This document shows positions 44,207 through 53,114 of a stretch of 64,000 nucleotides of DNA, in pieces; the stretch's first letter is position 1, and each line of letters starts with the position of its first letter. A program made the position numbers and the translations under genes. The notes beneath the pieces were generated by a model. The model made no database searches and was not told the DNA's origin. It saw only the letters and a program-made list of their open reading frames with translations. The stretch comes from Enterobacter mori LMG 25706 (GTDB lineage Bacteria > Pseudomonadota > Gammaproteobacteria > Enterobacterales > Enterobacteriaceae): NCBI RefSeq assembly GCF_000211415.1, contig NZ_GL890777.1, forward strand, positions 446,091-510,090, in the 5' to 3' direction.

Positions 44207-44742
44207 TGTCTAATAAATCGAAACTCAGCGCAGCAGTGCTGGCACTAATCGCATCAGGTGCATCTGCGCCACTCATTTTCGACCAGTTTATCAGAGAGAA
44301 AGAAGGCAATGCGCTGGTGGCCGTAGTTGATTCGGGTGGTGTCTGGTCTTTATGTCACGGCGTGACCGTCATCGATGGCAGGCGTGTTGTTAAAGGCATG
44401 ACGGCCACAAATGAGCAATGCCGGAAAGTTAACGCTATTGAACGCGATAAGGCATTAGCCTGGGTTGATCGCAATATCAAAGTGTCTCTGACAGAGCCGC
44501 AGAAGGTGGGTATCGCATCCTTCTGCCCATATAACATTGGCCCCGGTAAATGTTTCCCCTCGACATTTTATAAGCGCATTAACGCAGGAGACCGCATCGG
44601 TGCATGCGAAGCAATTCGCTGGTGGATTAAAGACGGTGGACGTGATTGCCGTCTAACTAAAGGCCAGAAGAATGGCTGCTATGGTCAGGTTGAACGGCGG
44701 GACCAAGAAAGCGCGCTGGCGTGCTGGGGGCTGGACCAATGA
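44203..44742 (+). CDS. SAR endolysin (lysozyme-like)
   Basis: A 179-aa muramidase of the glycoside hydrolase 24 (T4 lysozyme-like) family. Residues about 8-30 form a weakly hydrophobic, Ala/Ser/Gly-rich signal-anchor-release domain, which pairs with pinholins. The catalytic spacing is E34-8-D43-5-S49; most relatives have Thr at the third position. Cys-rich later part ([14 protein letters not shown]). ATG overlaps the holin stop. Confidence 0.92.
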   Translation: MMSNKSKLSAAVLALIASGASAPLIFDQFIREKEGNALVAVVDSGGVWSLCHGVTVIDGRRVVKGMTATNEQCRKVNAIERDKALAWVDRNIKVSLTEPQKVGIASFCPYNIGPGKCFPSTFYKRINAGDRIGACEAIRWWIKDGGRDCRLTKGQKNGCYGQVERRDQESALACWGLDQ

Positions 44743-45263
44743 AAATTAATCTGGGTCTTATCGGCGTTGTCGTTATTGCTGGCCTTTCGGTCGCTCTCGT
44801 TAAGAGTTGCTCAAACGCCAGTAACCTTCAGAACGATAACGAAGTTCTGCGAAGTGACAACTCTTTACAGGGGCAGGTAATCGCCGCCCAGGCATTCAAC
44901 TTCAATCGATTCAATCAGGTTGCAGAACATGCCAACAGGCTAAACTCCCTGATCGACACCAGCACCGAAGAAACCGTAATCGAATACCGAGAGATTCTCC
45001 GCCGTGAAAAGACCTGTGATCTGCCTGTTCCTGCTGATATCGCTGGTGGGCTGCTCGAATACGCGCACCGTTTACGTGCCAGCGCCATGCACGCCGATAC
45101 CAACGGACCTGACGCAGCCGATGATCGTGCCACTGCCGCCAGCTCAGTAACGTACTGCCAGGCTGTTTTATGGATTAAGCCTCTGCTGGCCGTCATTGAG
45201 AAGGGCAACAATAATTTTTCTGCAATTCGGGATGTTGAGAAAAAGCGGCGGCCTCTTTTGTGA
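44739..45263 (+). CDS. Rz-type inner-membrane spanin
   Basis: A 174-aa i-spanin with one N-terminal transmembrane helix (INLGLIGVVVIAGLSVALV) and a periplasmic, mostly helical domain. ATG overlaps the endolysin stop by 4 nt; the frame upstream of 44739 is not part of the gene. It forms a complex with the embedded Rz1 to fuse inner and outer membranes at lysis. Confidence 0.88.
   Translation: MKINLGLIGVVVIAGLSVALVKSCSNASNLQNDNEVLRSDNSLQGQVIAAQAFNFNRFNQVAEHANRLNSLIDTSTEETVIEYREILRREKTCDLPVPADIAGGLLEYAHRLRASAMHADTNGPDAADDRATAASSVTYCQAVLWIKPLLAVIEKGNNNFSAIRDVEKKRRPLL
45004..45150 (+). CDS. Rz1-type outer-membrane spanin lipoprotein, embedded in Rz
   Basis: A 48-aa lipoprotein in the +1 frame wholly inside Rz: MKRPVICLFLLISLVGCSN with lipobox LVGC, then a proline-rich mature peptide (PAPCTPIPTDL...VPLPPAQ). 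GTG start. Size, lipobox, proline content and nested position are those of lambda Rz1. Confidence 0.93.
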   Translation: MKRPVICLFLLISLVGCSNTRTVYVPAPCTPIPTDLTQPMIVPLPPAQ

Positions 45264-45324
45264 AGACGTAATGTTTAGTTAACGCCAAAGGCTACTTATA
45301 GATTCAACGTAAACTAAGTGCAAC

Positions 45325-46353
45325 TTAATCAGTCGAAGTATCATTCAATTCCAATTCAAATGTTCCACCTTTACGAGGCATTACTTGATCGACCATTTTA
45401 ATAAAACGATTCCACCCATATCCATTAGCGATCGCTAAACGCTGGACCATGATTAATGAATGCAAATGTTGCGCTAACATTGGGTTGCCAACGTCATCAG
45501 TTAACCATTGATGCATTTTGCTTTTTCGATGCCCATTCAATTGCTTTGGTGTCTTTTTCTCAAGCTCTTGTAGTATTGAGTCGCCGAGACGTTCATAAAC
45601 GAGGTCTCTCGTATAATGGGCTACTACGCTAAAACGGTTCTTGCTCATGCCTGCCCAAGGCCAGTTTTTCAACTTATAAATATTTTCGTAAAACTCGTCC
45701 GGGAATTTTTTAGCCCATGCAGAAAGTTCCTTGCTAATTATTTTGTCTAAATAAGCTTGTAAGGCATCTTTGGGACGTATCTCTTGATACCCTGTAGCTT
45801 CATCGACAAGTGCAATGATCCCGACTTTAGCAAGTGAACGGACCAAGATTTCTGCTTTTTGAGCCGTATCCATTTGGTTTGTTTTTAAAGTGCCATCCTG
45901 TCGGGCTTTTAAATAAACATCACATACTAACGGCAGTATAGACGCATCATAACCTTCAAGCTCAGCACCAGAGTTATCTAAAAAACGCTCGCGTTTGATT
46001 ACCTCCATAAGATCTTGATTAATATATGGAATTAGATTGGCGGCATCCATGAATGCAGGCAGTATGATCTCGCCATCAAGGGTCGCTCTCACGCCTCGAC
46101 TTGGTCGCCCTAAAGCTTTGAAAACTGACGATTGAGAAATTATCCTCTTCCCATTGTTGAGAACCGCCACCTCCAATTCAGTGTCATTGATCTTTAGAAC
46201 ACCTTCGAATTGAGCGGAAGGTAGGTTTGTTTTTATCCTCTGCCAGCGTTTGTTTGCTGCATTCTGGGCAACTTCTTTTCTTTCATCAGCAGACATTTTT
46301 TCTGCGCGAGCTTTACCACCTTTAACCTGTGGGGATACGTCTTCAGTAGCCAT
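45325..46353 (-). CDS. P63C domain protein, inverted cargo gene
   Basis: A 342-aa protein with a Lys/Arg/Ala-rich N-terminus and a C-terminal phage P63C domain (WAKKFPDEFYENIYKLKNWPW; TRDLVYERLGDSILQELEKKTP; KMHQWLTDDVGNP). It is transcribed against all late genes between lysis and packaging. Start 46353 chosen for its distance from AGGAG. P63C proteins are found in phages and mobile elements; function unknown. Confidence 0.85.
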   Translation of the reverse strand: MATEDVSPQVKGGKARAEKMSADERKEVAQNAANKRWQRIKTNLPSAQFEGVLKINDTELEVAVLNNGKRIISQSSVFKALGRPSRGVRATLDGEIILPAFMDAANLIPYINQDLMEVIKRERFLDNSGAELEGYDASILPLVCDVYLKARQDGTLKTNQMDTAQKAEILVRSLAKVGIIALVDEATGYQEIRPKDALQAYLDKIISKELSAWAKKFPDEFYENIYKLKNWPWAGMSKNRFSVVAHYTRDLVYERLGDSILQELEKKTPKQLNGHRKSKMHQWLTDDVGNPMLAQHLHSLIMVQRLAIANGYGWNRFIKMVDQVMPRKGGTFELELNDTSTD

Positions 46354-46410
46354 CATGGACTCCTTAAATGTTGATGAAGTCATTATCGTTTGAGAAAAGA
46401 AAACCAGCAA

Positions 46411-46626
46411 GCATAAATGTAGTTTTTGCTTGCTGGTTTCAGGGTGGCATTCATGAAAAAAGTATTAAAGTAGGTTCTGACGGCAATCTTTGCTTCCTTT
46501 CGTATTGTGACTTTGCCTTATCCCTTACTGCGGTCCTCTCATCAATTATCCCCTCTGGCGGATATAGCGAGTCTCGCTGGAATCGATACATATGAACAAA
46601 CTTAAACATAAGGTTGGTTGTTAGGT
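46411..46626. other. Gap between the inverted P63C gene and the HNH gene
   Basis: 216 nt without a convincing gene. It should hold the divergent P63C promoter; no other signal recognised. Confidence 0.4.
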
Positions 46627-46989
46627 ATGCCCCCACGTATCAAAAGGCCATGCAGGCACAAAGGCTGTGCCGCGCTGACAAATGACTCAAGCGGCTACTG
46701 CGATGAACATCGGCACCAGCATGCCGGTGAAGGATGGCGCAACTATCAAACCGGTAAAAGCCGACAGGAGCGCGGTTACGGGCGTCCATGGGAGGTCAGG
46801 CGTGCACGTATCCTTCTGCGAGATAAACACATATGCCAGGCGTGCCGACGCGCTGGCATAGCAACCCGAGCGAGTACCGTCGACCATATCCTCGCTAAGG
46901 CTCACGGAGGAACGGACGATGATTTCAATCTGGAGGCGCTGTGTTGGCCATGCCATCGAGCCAAGACTGCAAGGGAGCGTCTCCGGTGA
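46627..46989 (+). CDS. HNH endonuclease
   Basis: A 120-aa HNH nuclease with N-terminal zinc-like Cys/His pairs (CRHKGC; CDEHRH), a second Cys pair (CQACRR) and the HNH core DHILAKAHGGTDDDFNLEALCWPCHRAK. HNH proteins beside the terminase genes stimulate cos cleavage in HK97-type phages. The candidate cos tract follows directly. Confidence 0.93.
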   Translation: MPPRIKRPCRHKGCAALTNDSSGYCDEHRHQHAGEGWRNYQTGKSRQERGYGRPWEVRRARILLRDKHICQACRRAGIATRASTVDHILAKAHGGTDDDFNLEALCWPCHRAKTARERLR

Positions 46990-47008
46990 AACTCGGCCGG
47001 TCAGCGCA

Positions 47009-47040
47009 TGGGGAGGGGGGGATCAAATCCCCAACCCCTT
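47009..47040 (+). other. Candidate cos (packaging) region
   Basis: A G-rich tract (GGGGAGGGGGGGATC) closely followed by ATCCCCAACCCC, located between the HNH and terminase small-subunit genes. Similar G-runs at this site are seen in other HNH-terminase phages and associated with cos. The exact cut site cannot be read from sequence alone. Confidence 0.4.
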
Positions 47041-47126
47041 TCGCTTTTAAGGACTGCCGCTCCCGGTAGTTTTTTGCGCGTGAGAAATAAGAATTTTTTT
47101 TTTGATTATTTTTGAGGTGTTTCGCT

Positions 47127-47561
47127 ATGAGTACCGGAGTGAGATCGCCGGGGGGAGGTCGTAAGCCGAAGAAGACCGGAACGCAGGTAAGTTCTCTGAC
47201 TCGTGCAGTTTCACCGCCAGATGAACTGCTGGGTGAGATGGCGATCGATGCCTGGAAACGAACCTGCAAAATCCTGATTAACCGTGGTTCGTTTGAAATG
47301 GAGGACTGCTATCTGCTGATGGAATATTGCAATACGGTGCAACTCCTTTACGACGCGAACCAGGAAATAAAAGCTGATGGGATTGGGGATGAAACTGCTG
47401 CCGGTGGGCAGAAAATGGGAGCTGCAGTAAAGGCGCGGGATAAGTATATCTCACAGCTTATCCGTCTTAGCGTAGTTCTGAAACTTGATCCCAACAGCAG
47501 AGCCAGAAAACGCGCGCCGGGCGAAGAAAGTAAATCCGGCAATGAATTTGACGAATTTTGA
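47127..47561 (+). CDS. terS: Terminase small subunit (P27 family)
   Basis: A 144-aa protein of the P27/terminase_4 family: basic, Gly-rich N-terminus (RSPGGGRKPKKTGTQ), then helices (AIDAWKRTCKILINRG; LLMEYCNTVQLLYDANQEI). It recognises phage DNA for packaging. ATG 47127 follows GAGGTG. The large-subunit gene follows by 34 nt. Confidence 0.88.
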   Translation: MSTGVRSPGGGRKPKKTGTQVSSLTRAVSPPDELLGEMAIDAWKRTCKILINRGSFEMEDCYLLMEYCNTVQLLYDANQEIKADGIGDETAAGGQKMGAAVKARDKYISQLIRLSVVLKLDPNSRARKRAPGEESKSGNEFDEF

Positions 47562-47595
47562 TTGGGGCGATGTTCCCAATTCTTAGGGACTTATT

Positions 47596-49311
47596 ATGGC
47601 CGCGTACCCGAGCGTCAATATGGCGAACCAGTATGCGCGGGATGTGCTGAACGGGAAAATACTCACCTGCAAGAGCATCCAACTGGCATGCCAGCGCCAT
47701 TTTAATGATCTGAAAATTTCTCTCGATAAGGGTTATCCCTACCGATTCGACCGCGAACTGGCCGAACGCGCCTGCCGTTTCGTTCAGCTATTACCGCACT
47801 CCAGCGGTGACTTAGCCGGTCAAAAACTGAAGCTGGAACCCTGGCAGGCGTTTGCATTTAGCTCAATTTTCGGCTGGGTTACGAAAAAGACCAAAAAGCG
47901 CCGATTTCGCGAAGCGTATATCCGGGTGGCCAGGAAGAACGGGAAATCGTTTTTCGCGGCAGGCGTAGGCACGTACATGTTCTGCGCTGATGGTGAAAAC
48001 AGCGCGGAAGTGTACTGCGGGGCCACCACGATGGCGCAGGCGAAAAAGGTCTTCACCCCAGCCAGGCAGATGGCAGATCGCCTTCCGTCGCTCCGTTCAA
48101 AATTCAATATTTCGGTCTGGGTTGACAGCCTGACCCGTCCGGACGGTTCGCTGTTTGCACCCATCGCCGGGAAGCCTGGCGACGGTGACAGCCCACACTG
48201 CGCGATCATTGATGAATATCATGAGCACGATACAGATCACATGTATGAAGCCATGACGCTGGGCATGGGCGCACGTTCGCAACCGCTGACGCTTATCATC
48301 ACCACGGCGGGTACGTCGCTGGAATCGCCATGCTACGACAAGGATAAGCAGGTCAAGGAGATGCTCAACGGGCATGTGCCTAACGACCGTCTGTTTGGCC
48401 TGATTTATGAGCTCGATGAAGGGGACGACTGGACCGACCCGACCAACTTCATTAAAGCGAACCCTAACCTCAACGTGTCGATATCCTATGACGATCTGCT
48501 GGCGGAGATGGAGGTCGCTAAACAGGTTCCGCGCAAGGTCAATGCCTTTAAAACGAAGCGCCTGAATATCTGGGTATCCGGTAAAGCCGCGTTCTACAAC
48601 ATGACGCAATGGCATGCCGCCGCCGATAAATCCCTGCGCTACGAGGACTTTGCAGGCGAGGATTATTACCTCGGTCTGGACCTCGCCCAGCGTCTTGATC
48701 TTAACGCGGGTGTTGGCGTTTTCGTCCGCGAAATTGAGGGTAAGAAACACTACTACTGCATCAGGCCGAAATTCTGGGTACCGGAGGACACGGTCCGGAG
48801 TACGGACCCGAAAATTGCCAAAACTGCAGATCGGTATGTGAAGTTCGACGAAATGGGGGCGCTTGAAGCGACAGACGGGGCAGAAGCGGACTATCGCGAA
48901 ATCCTGGCCAGCATTATCGACCTTCAGGAAATTGATAAGGTCCGCGTCAGCGAAATCCCCATCGACCCCAGCGGGGCCACGGCCCTTAGTCACGAGCTGC
49001 AGGACCACGGGTTTGAGCCCATCTCTACCCGGCAGGATTACACCAACATGTCGCCGCCGATGAAGGAGCTGGAAGCGGCGCTCGCTGGCGGACGTTTCCA
49101 CCATGACGGAAATCCGGTCCTGTCATGGTGTATCAGCAACGTTATCGGAAAAAATGTTCCCGGTAGCGACGATATCGTCCGGCCTACGAAGGGCGACAAG
49201 CAGTCAAAAATCGACGGCGCGACAGCGCTGTTTATGGCGATAGGCCGCGCAATGCTGAACGGTCGGGCCAGCAATCAATCCGTTTATGATGAGGAAGACG
49301 TCGCATGTTAA
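47596..49311 (+). CDS. terL: Terminase large subunit
   Basis: A 571-aa packaging motor (terminase_1, HK97-like). The ATPase domain has Walker A VARKNGKSFFAAG and Walker B CAIIDEYHEHD; the C-terminal nuclease domain carries the YLGLDLAQRLDLNA and SKIDGATALFMAIG acidic motifs. Overlaps the following small membrane-protein gene by 7 nt. Confidence 0.96.
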   Translation: MAAYPSVNMANQYARDVLNGKILTCKSIQLACQRHFNDLKISLDKGYPYRFDRELAERACRFVQLLPHSSGDLAGQKLKLEPWQAFAFSSIFGWVTKKTKKRRFREAYIRVARKNGKSFFAAGVGTYMFCADGENSAEVYCGATTMAQAKKVFTPARQMADRLPSLRSKFNISVWVDSLTRPDGSLFAPIAGKPGDGDSPHCAIIDEYHEHDTDHMYEAMTLGMGARSQPLTLIITTAGTSLESPCYDKDKQVKEMLNGHVPNDRLFGLIYELDEGDDWTDPTNFIKANPNLNVSISYDDLLAEMEVAKQVPRKVNAFKTKRLNIWVSGKAAFYNMTQWHAAADKSLRYEDFAGEDYYLGLDLAQRLDLNAGVGVFVREIEGKKHYYCIRPKFWVPEDTVRSTDPKIAKTADRYVKFDEMGALEATDGAEADYREILASIIDLQEIDKVRVSEIPIDPSGATALSHELQDHGFEPISTRQDYTNMSPPMKELEAALAGGRFHHDGNPVLSWCISNVIGKNVPGSDDIVRPTKGDKQSKIDGATALFMAIGRAMLNGRASNQSVYDEEDVAC

Positions 49312-49484
49312 CGGCAATTATTACCTTTATGATCGGCCTGTTCGGCGCGGCGCTTATCTCGTTTGGCGCGTGGATGGTGTTCCCGCCTGCAGGCGTTATT
49401 GCTGCAGGCGTGTTTTGCCTGCTGGCATCCTATTTTGCTGCCAGAGCCGCTGCGCCAGCGAATGATTCTCCAGGGGGTAACTGA
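49305..49484 (+). CDS. Small membrane protein between terL and portal
   Basis: A 59-aa protein with two hydrophobic helices (AIITFMIGLFGAALISFGAWMV; GVIAAGVFCLLASYFAA). It overlaps terL and the portal gene (TGATG). Small proteins in this slot are common in HK97-type phages and have no known function. Confidence 0.8.
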   Translation: MLTAIITFMIGLFGAALISFGAWMVFPPAGVIAAGVFCLLASYFAARAAAPANDSPGGN

Positions 49485-50743
49485 TGTTCATTCCTCAGTT
49501 CTTCCGGGGCAGGTCGCGTCCGGGAGGGAGCAACTGGACAACGGTTCTCGGGAGCGTCAGCGCCAGCAAGAGCTCATCGGGCATGCTGGTTACGCCGGAA
49601 ACGGCAATGGGGATTGGGGCCATACGCGCCTGCGTAACGCTCCTTGCCGAATCCATAGCCCAGCTGCCCTGCGAGCTTTATCAGCGCGACGAAAAAGGCG
49701 GACGGCGCAGGGCAACGGATCATCCCCTGTACGATGTGATCCATTCACAGCCAAACAGAAAGGACACCAGCTTTGAGTATTACGAACAGCAGCAGGGCGT
49801 GCTGGGGCTTGAGGGGAACAGCTATTCCCTGATTGACCGGCACGGCAACGGCGATATCGCTGAACTGATACCGATTAACCCCAAAAAGGTCATCGTCCTG
49901 AAAGGGCCGGACGGGATGCCGTATTACGAACTGCCTGAGCTGGGTGAAACAGTGCCGATGCGCATGATGCATCACATCAAGTATTTCTCGCTCGACGGGT
50001 ACATCGGCACCTCGCCGATTCAGACGAACGCGGACGTTCTCGGGCTGGGCATGGCGGTTGAGCAGCACGCCGCGCAGGTGTTCGCCCGTGGCACCACGAT
50101 GTCCGGCGTGATTGAGCGCCCCAAAGAGGCGGGAGCCATCAAGAGCCAGGCGTCAATTGACAAGCTTCTGGCCAAATGGACGGACCGTTATTCCGGCGTG
50201 CGAAACGCCTTCAGCGTGGCGCTGCTGCAGGAGGGCATGAGCTATAAGCAGCTGTCGCAGGACAACGAAAAAGCGCAGCTGCTGCAGTCGCGCCAGTGGA
50301 CGGTAAACGAGGTGTGTCGGCTTTACAAAATCCCGCCACACATGATTCAGCTTCTCGACAAATCGACCAACAACAACATCGAGCACCAGGGTCTTCAGTA
50401 CGTGATGTACACGCTGCTGGCCTGGCTGAAGCGCCATGAAGCGGCGATGATGCGCGATTTGTTGTTACCAAGCGAGCGTCGCGACTTTTACATCGAGTTC
50501 AACGTCTCGTCGCTGCTGCGCGGCGATCAGAAATCGCGTTACGAGTCCTACGCGCTGGGCCGCCAGTGGGGCTGGCTGTCGGTAAACGATATCCGGCGCA
50601 TGGAGAACATGGCCCCGGTAGAGGGCGGCGACACGTATCTGACGCCGCTGAACATGGTCGATACCAGCACCGTTCACGGGCTGGATAAAGCCACCCCTGC
50701 GCAGATAAGCGAAATCAGCGCAATCCTGCAGCGAACTGCATAA
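49484..50743 (+). CDS. HK97-family portal protein
   Basis: A 419-aa portal, forming the dodecameric DNA entry channel at one capsid vertex. Family motifs include AIRACVTLLAESIAQLPCELYQ, GTSPIQTNADVLGLG and FRIPPHMIQ-like YKIPPHMIQLLDKS. It starts in the stop of the preceding small gene. Confidence 0.95.
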   Translation: MFIPQFFRGRSRPGGSNWTTVLGSVSASKSSSGMLVTPETAMGIGAIRACVTLLAESIAQLPCELYQRDEKGGRRRATDHPLYDVIHSQPNRKDTSFEYYEQQQGVLGLEGNSYSLIDRHGNGDIAELIPINPKKVIVLKGPDGMPYYELPELGETVPMRMMHHIKYFSLDGYIGTSPIQTNADVLGLGMAVEQHAAQVFARGTTMSGVIERPKEAGAIKSQASIDKLLAKWTDRYSGVRNAFSVALLQEGMSYKQLSQDNEKAQLLQSRQWTVNEVCRLYKIPPHMIQLLDKSTNNNIEHQGLQYVMYTLLAWLKRHEAAMMRDLLLPSERRDFYIEFNVSSLLRGDQKSRYESYALGRQWGWLSVNDIRRMENMAPVEGGDTYLTPLNMVDTSTVHGLDKATPAQISEISAILQRTA

Positions 50744-50776
50744 AACCTGATTATCAGGCTTTCACAGGTATACACA

Positions 50777-51691
50777 ATGTCGAAATTAATCAACCTGCCG
50801 CACCTGGCTGACCAGGTGTTCGGGGTGCCTCACTACGCCACGCGGCAAATCATGGACTCGGTGAAGTCGATCCTGGTTCCCCGCCTGCAGGGCATGAATG
50901 TGGCCCCGCTGGAAATGGCCCTGGGGCCGGATGAGTCACAGGAAACGAATGAACCTCAGCAAAGCGGCGGCGTGGGCGTTATTCCTGTCCACGGCATCCT
51001 GGTCCCCCGGCGTGGCCAGATCGTGAATATGTGTACGGAGCTGAACAGCTACGAGCGTATTCGCGGCCAGCTGACTTCCCTTCTGAACGACCCGGGCATC
51101 AAAGAAATCGTGCTCGATATTAACTCGGGCGGCGGCGCGGTATCGGGCTGTAAGGAGCTGGCTGACTACATTTTCCAGTCGCGCAGCGTGAAGCCCATTA
51201 CGGCCATCGTGAACTTCAGCGCGTTCTCTGCGGCGTACTTTATCGCGTCGGCCTGCAGCAAAATCATCGTCAGCGAAACCAGCGGCGTGGGCTCCATCGG
51301 GGTCATCCTTGAGCATATGGAAGCGTCGAAATGGGAGGAGAGCGTGGGGCTGAAATTTACCACGTTCTCGCGCGGCGATAACAAAAACAACGGCTCCCCG
51401 CATGAACCGCTGACGGAGCTGGCCACGGCCCAGATACAGGCGATGATCGACGGCGCGTACCAGACGTTCACGTCCTCCGTCGCGCAGTATCGCGGTATAG
51501 ATATTGATGCCGTTATCGGTACCCAGGCCGCACTGTATTTCGGGCAGAACGCCGTCGCGGCAGGGCTGGCAGATGAGATGTCCGATCCTCAGTCAGCCAT
51601 CAACGCGATTGCCGCCAAATACAAACCCTCGCCCCAGCAGTCCAGTATCCAGTTACGTGCCGCTGTCATGGATCAGCAGGCCCGTATGTAA
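50777..51691 (+). CDS. S49-type (SppA/ClpP-like) prohead protease
   Basis: A 304-aa S49 peptidase with the Ser nucleophile region AFSAAYFIASACSKI and the general-base Lys-type segment SETSGVGSIGVILEH, plus LDINSGGGAVSG at the oxyanion turn. Its place between portal and capsid indicates that it matures the procapsid, instead of the U35/S78 protease of HK97 itself. Confidence 0.93.
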   Translation: MSKLINLPHLADQVFGVPHYATRQIMDSVKSILVPRLQGMNVAPLEMALGPDESQETNEPQQSGGVGVIPVHGILVPRRGQIVNMCTELNSYERIRGQLTSLLNDPGIKEIVLDINSGGGAVSGCKELADYIFQSRSVKPITAIVNFSAFSAAYFIASACSKIIVSETSGVGSIGVILEHMEASKWEESVGLKFTTFSRGDNKNNGSPHEPLTELATAQIQAMIDGAYQTFTSSVAQYRGIDIDAVIGTQAALYFGQNAVAAGLADEMSDPQSAINAIAAKYKPSPQQSSIQLRAAVMDQQARM

Positions 51692-51713
51692 CCCGACGCG
51701 AAGCGTCACCGTA

Positions 51714-51737
51714 AGCAGCCAGATGGCTGCTTTTTTT
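51714..51737 (+). terminator. Terminator-like hairpin between protease and capsid genes
   Basis: AGCAGCC-AGAT-GGCTGCT stem followed by seven T residues. Confidence 0.88.
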
Positions 51738-51759
51738 ATGCGTAAAAGAGAGAAAAACG

Positions 51760-53055
51760 ATGAACAAAATCGAAGAACTGCGTCGCCAGCGTGCGGGTAT
51801 TAACACTCAGGTTCAGGCCCTGGCACAGATTGAAATGGACGGTGGCACGCTGAGCGCGGAGCAGCTGGAGCAATTCACTGGCCTTCAGGCTCAGTTTGAT
51901 GAGCTTTCGGCGTCCATTGAGCGTCTGGAAGCGGCAGAACGCCTCGCCGCCACCACGGCGGTTCCGGTGAAGGCTGCGCAGAACGGTCGTAACGCACCGG
52001 CAGTGCATGTGAAAGCCGAACCGCCACAGTATAAAGGTGCAGGCATGACCCGCATGGTGATGGCCATCGCGGCAGGTAAGGGCGACCTGCAGCAGGCCGC
52101 CGCGTTCGCTGCGGAAGACCTGAACGATCAGGGGCTGTCGATGGCGATCAGCACAGCTGCCAATTCCGGCGGCGCGCTCGTTCCGCAGAACATGCAGAAC
52201 GAGGTGATTGAGCTCCTGCGCGACCGCACCATCGTGCGTAAGCTCGGGGCGCGAAGCATCCCGCTGCCGAACGGTAACCTGGCGATCCCGCGACTGGCCA
52301 GCGGCTCAACGGCAAGCTATGTCGGTGAAGGCAAGGATGTGAAGGCGAGCGGTGCGACTTTCGATGACGTCAAACTGAACGCCAAAACGCTGATCACCAT
52401 GGTGCCAATTTCCAACCAGCTGATTGGTCGCGGTGGCTTCAACGTCGAGCAGCTGATTTTAGACGACATCATCAGCGGCATTTCCACCCGTGAAGATAAG
52501 GCGTTTCTCCGTGACGACGGCACCAACGACACCCCGAAAGGGATGAACGCCGTGGCCACGGCGGGTAGCCGCACGCATGCGTGGGTTGCAGATGACGAAG
52601 TGAACCTGCAGACCATCGATACCTACCTTGATGCGCTGATCCTCATGGCGATGGACGGTAACAGCAACATGCTGAAGTGCGGCTGGGGTATGTCCAACCG
52701 CACCTACATGAAGCTCTTTGGCCTGCGCGACGGGAACGGCAACAAGGTTTATCCGGAAATGGCAGCGGGTATGCTGAAAGGCTATCCGATTGAGCGCACC
52801 TCGGCTATTCCGGCGAACCTGGGCACGGGCGGCAAGGAGTCTGAGATTTACTTTGCAGACTTCAACGATGTCCTGATTGGTGAAGACGGCGCAATGGTTG
52901 TCGATTTCTCCCGCGAGGCGACCTACATCGATGCAGACGGGAACACCGTTTCCGCGTTCGCGCGTAACCAGTCCCTGATCCGCGTCATCATGGAGCACGA
53001 TATCGGCTTCCGCCATATCGAAGGCCTGGCGCTGGGTACTGGCGTTACCTGGTAA
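51760..53055 (+). CDS. HK97-fold major capsid protein
   Basis: A 431-aa capsid protein. An N-terminal coiled-coil delta domain (about 1-75, IEELRRQRAGINTQVQALAQ ... SASIERLEAAERLA) acts as built-in scaffold and is probably removed by the S49 protease; the HK97 fold follows (AMSISTAANSGGALVPQNM, PIERTSAIPANLG). Own ribosome site; a terminator-like hairpin follows. Confidence 0.95.
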   Translation: MNKIEELRRQRAGINTQVQALAQIEMDGGTLSAEQLEQFTGLQAQFDELSASIERLEAAERLAATTAVPVKAAQNGRNAPAVHVKAEPPQYKGAGMTRMVMAIAAGKGDLQQAAAFAAEDLNDQGLSMAISTAANSGGALVPQNMQNEVIELLRDRTIVRKLGARSIPLPNGNLAIPRLASGSTASYVGEGKDVKASGATFDDVKLNAKTLITMVPISNQLIGRGGFNVEQLILDDIISGISTREDKAFLRDDGTNDTPKGMNAVATAGSRTHAWVADDEVNLQTIDTYLDALILMAMDGNSNMLKCGWGMSNRTYMKLFGLRDGNGNKVYPEMAAGMLKGYPIERTSAIPANLGTGGKESEIYFADFNDVLIGEDGAMVVDFSREATYIDADGNTVSAFARNQSLIRVIMEHDIGFRHIEGLALGTGVTW

Positions 53056-53077
53056 AACTCCGACATTCGTGATTAAC

Positions 53078-53100
53078 AGCCCGCCCCGCGCGGGCTTTTT
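53078..53100 (+). terminator. Terminator-like hairpin after the capsid gene
   Basis: AGCCCGC / GCGGGCT stem followed by six T residues. Confidence 0.88.
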
Positions 53101-53114
53101 TACAGGTGAACATC

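Noticed and set aside
47820..49104. Long minus-strand frames opposite terL
   Set aside because: They are shadows of a codon-biased gene; no motif, start signal or operon context.
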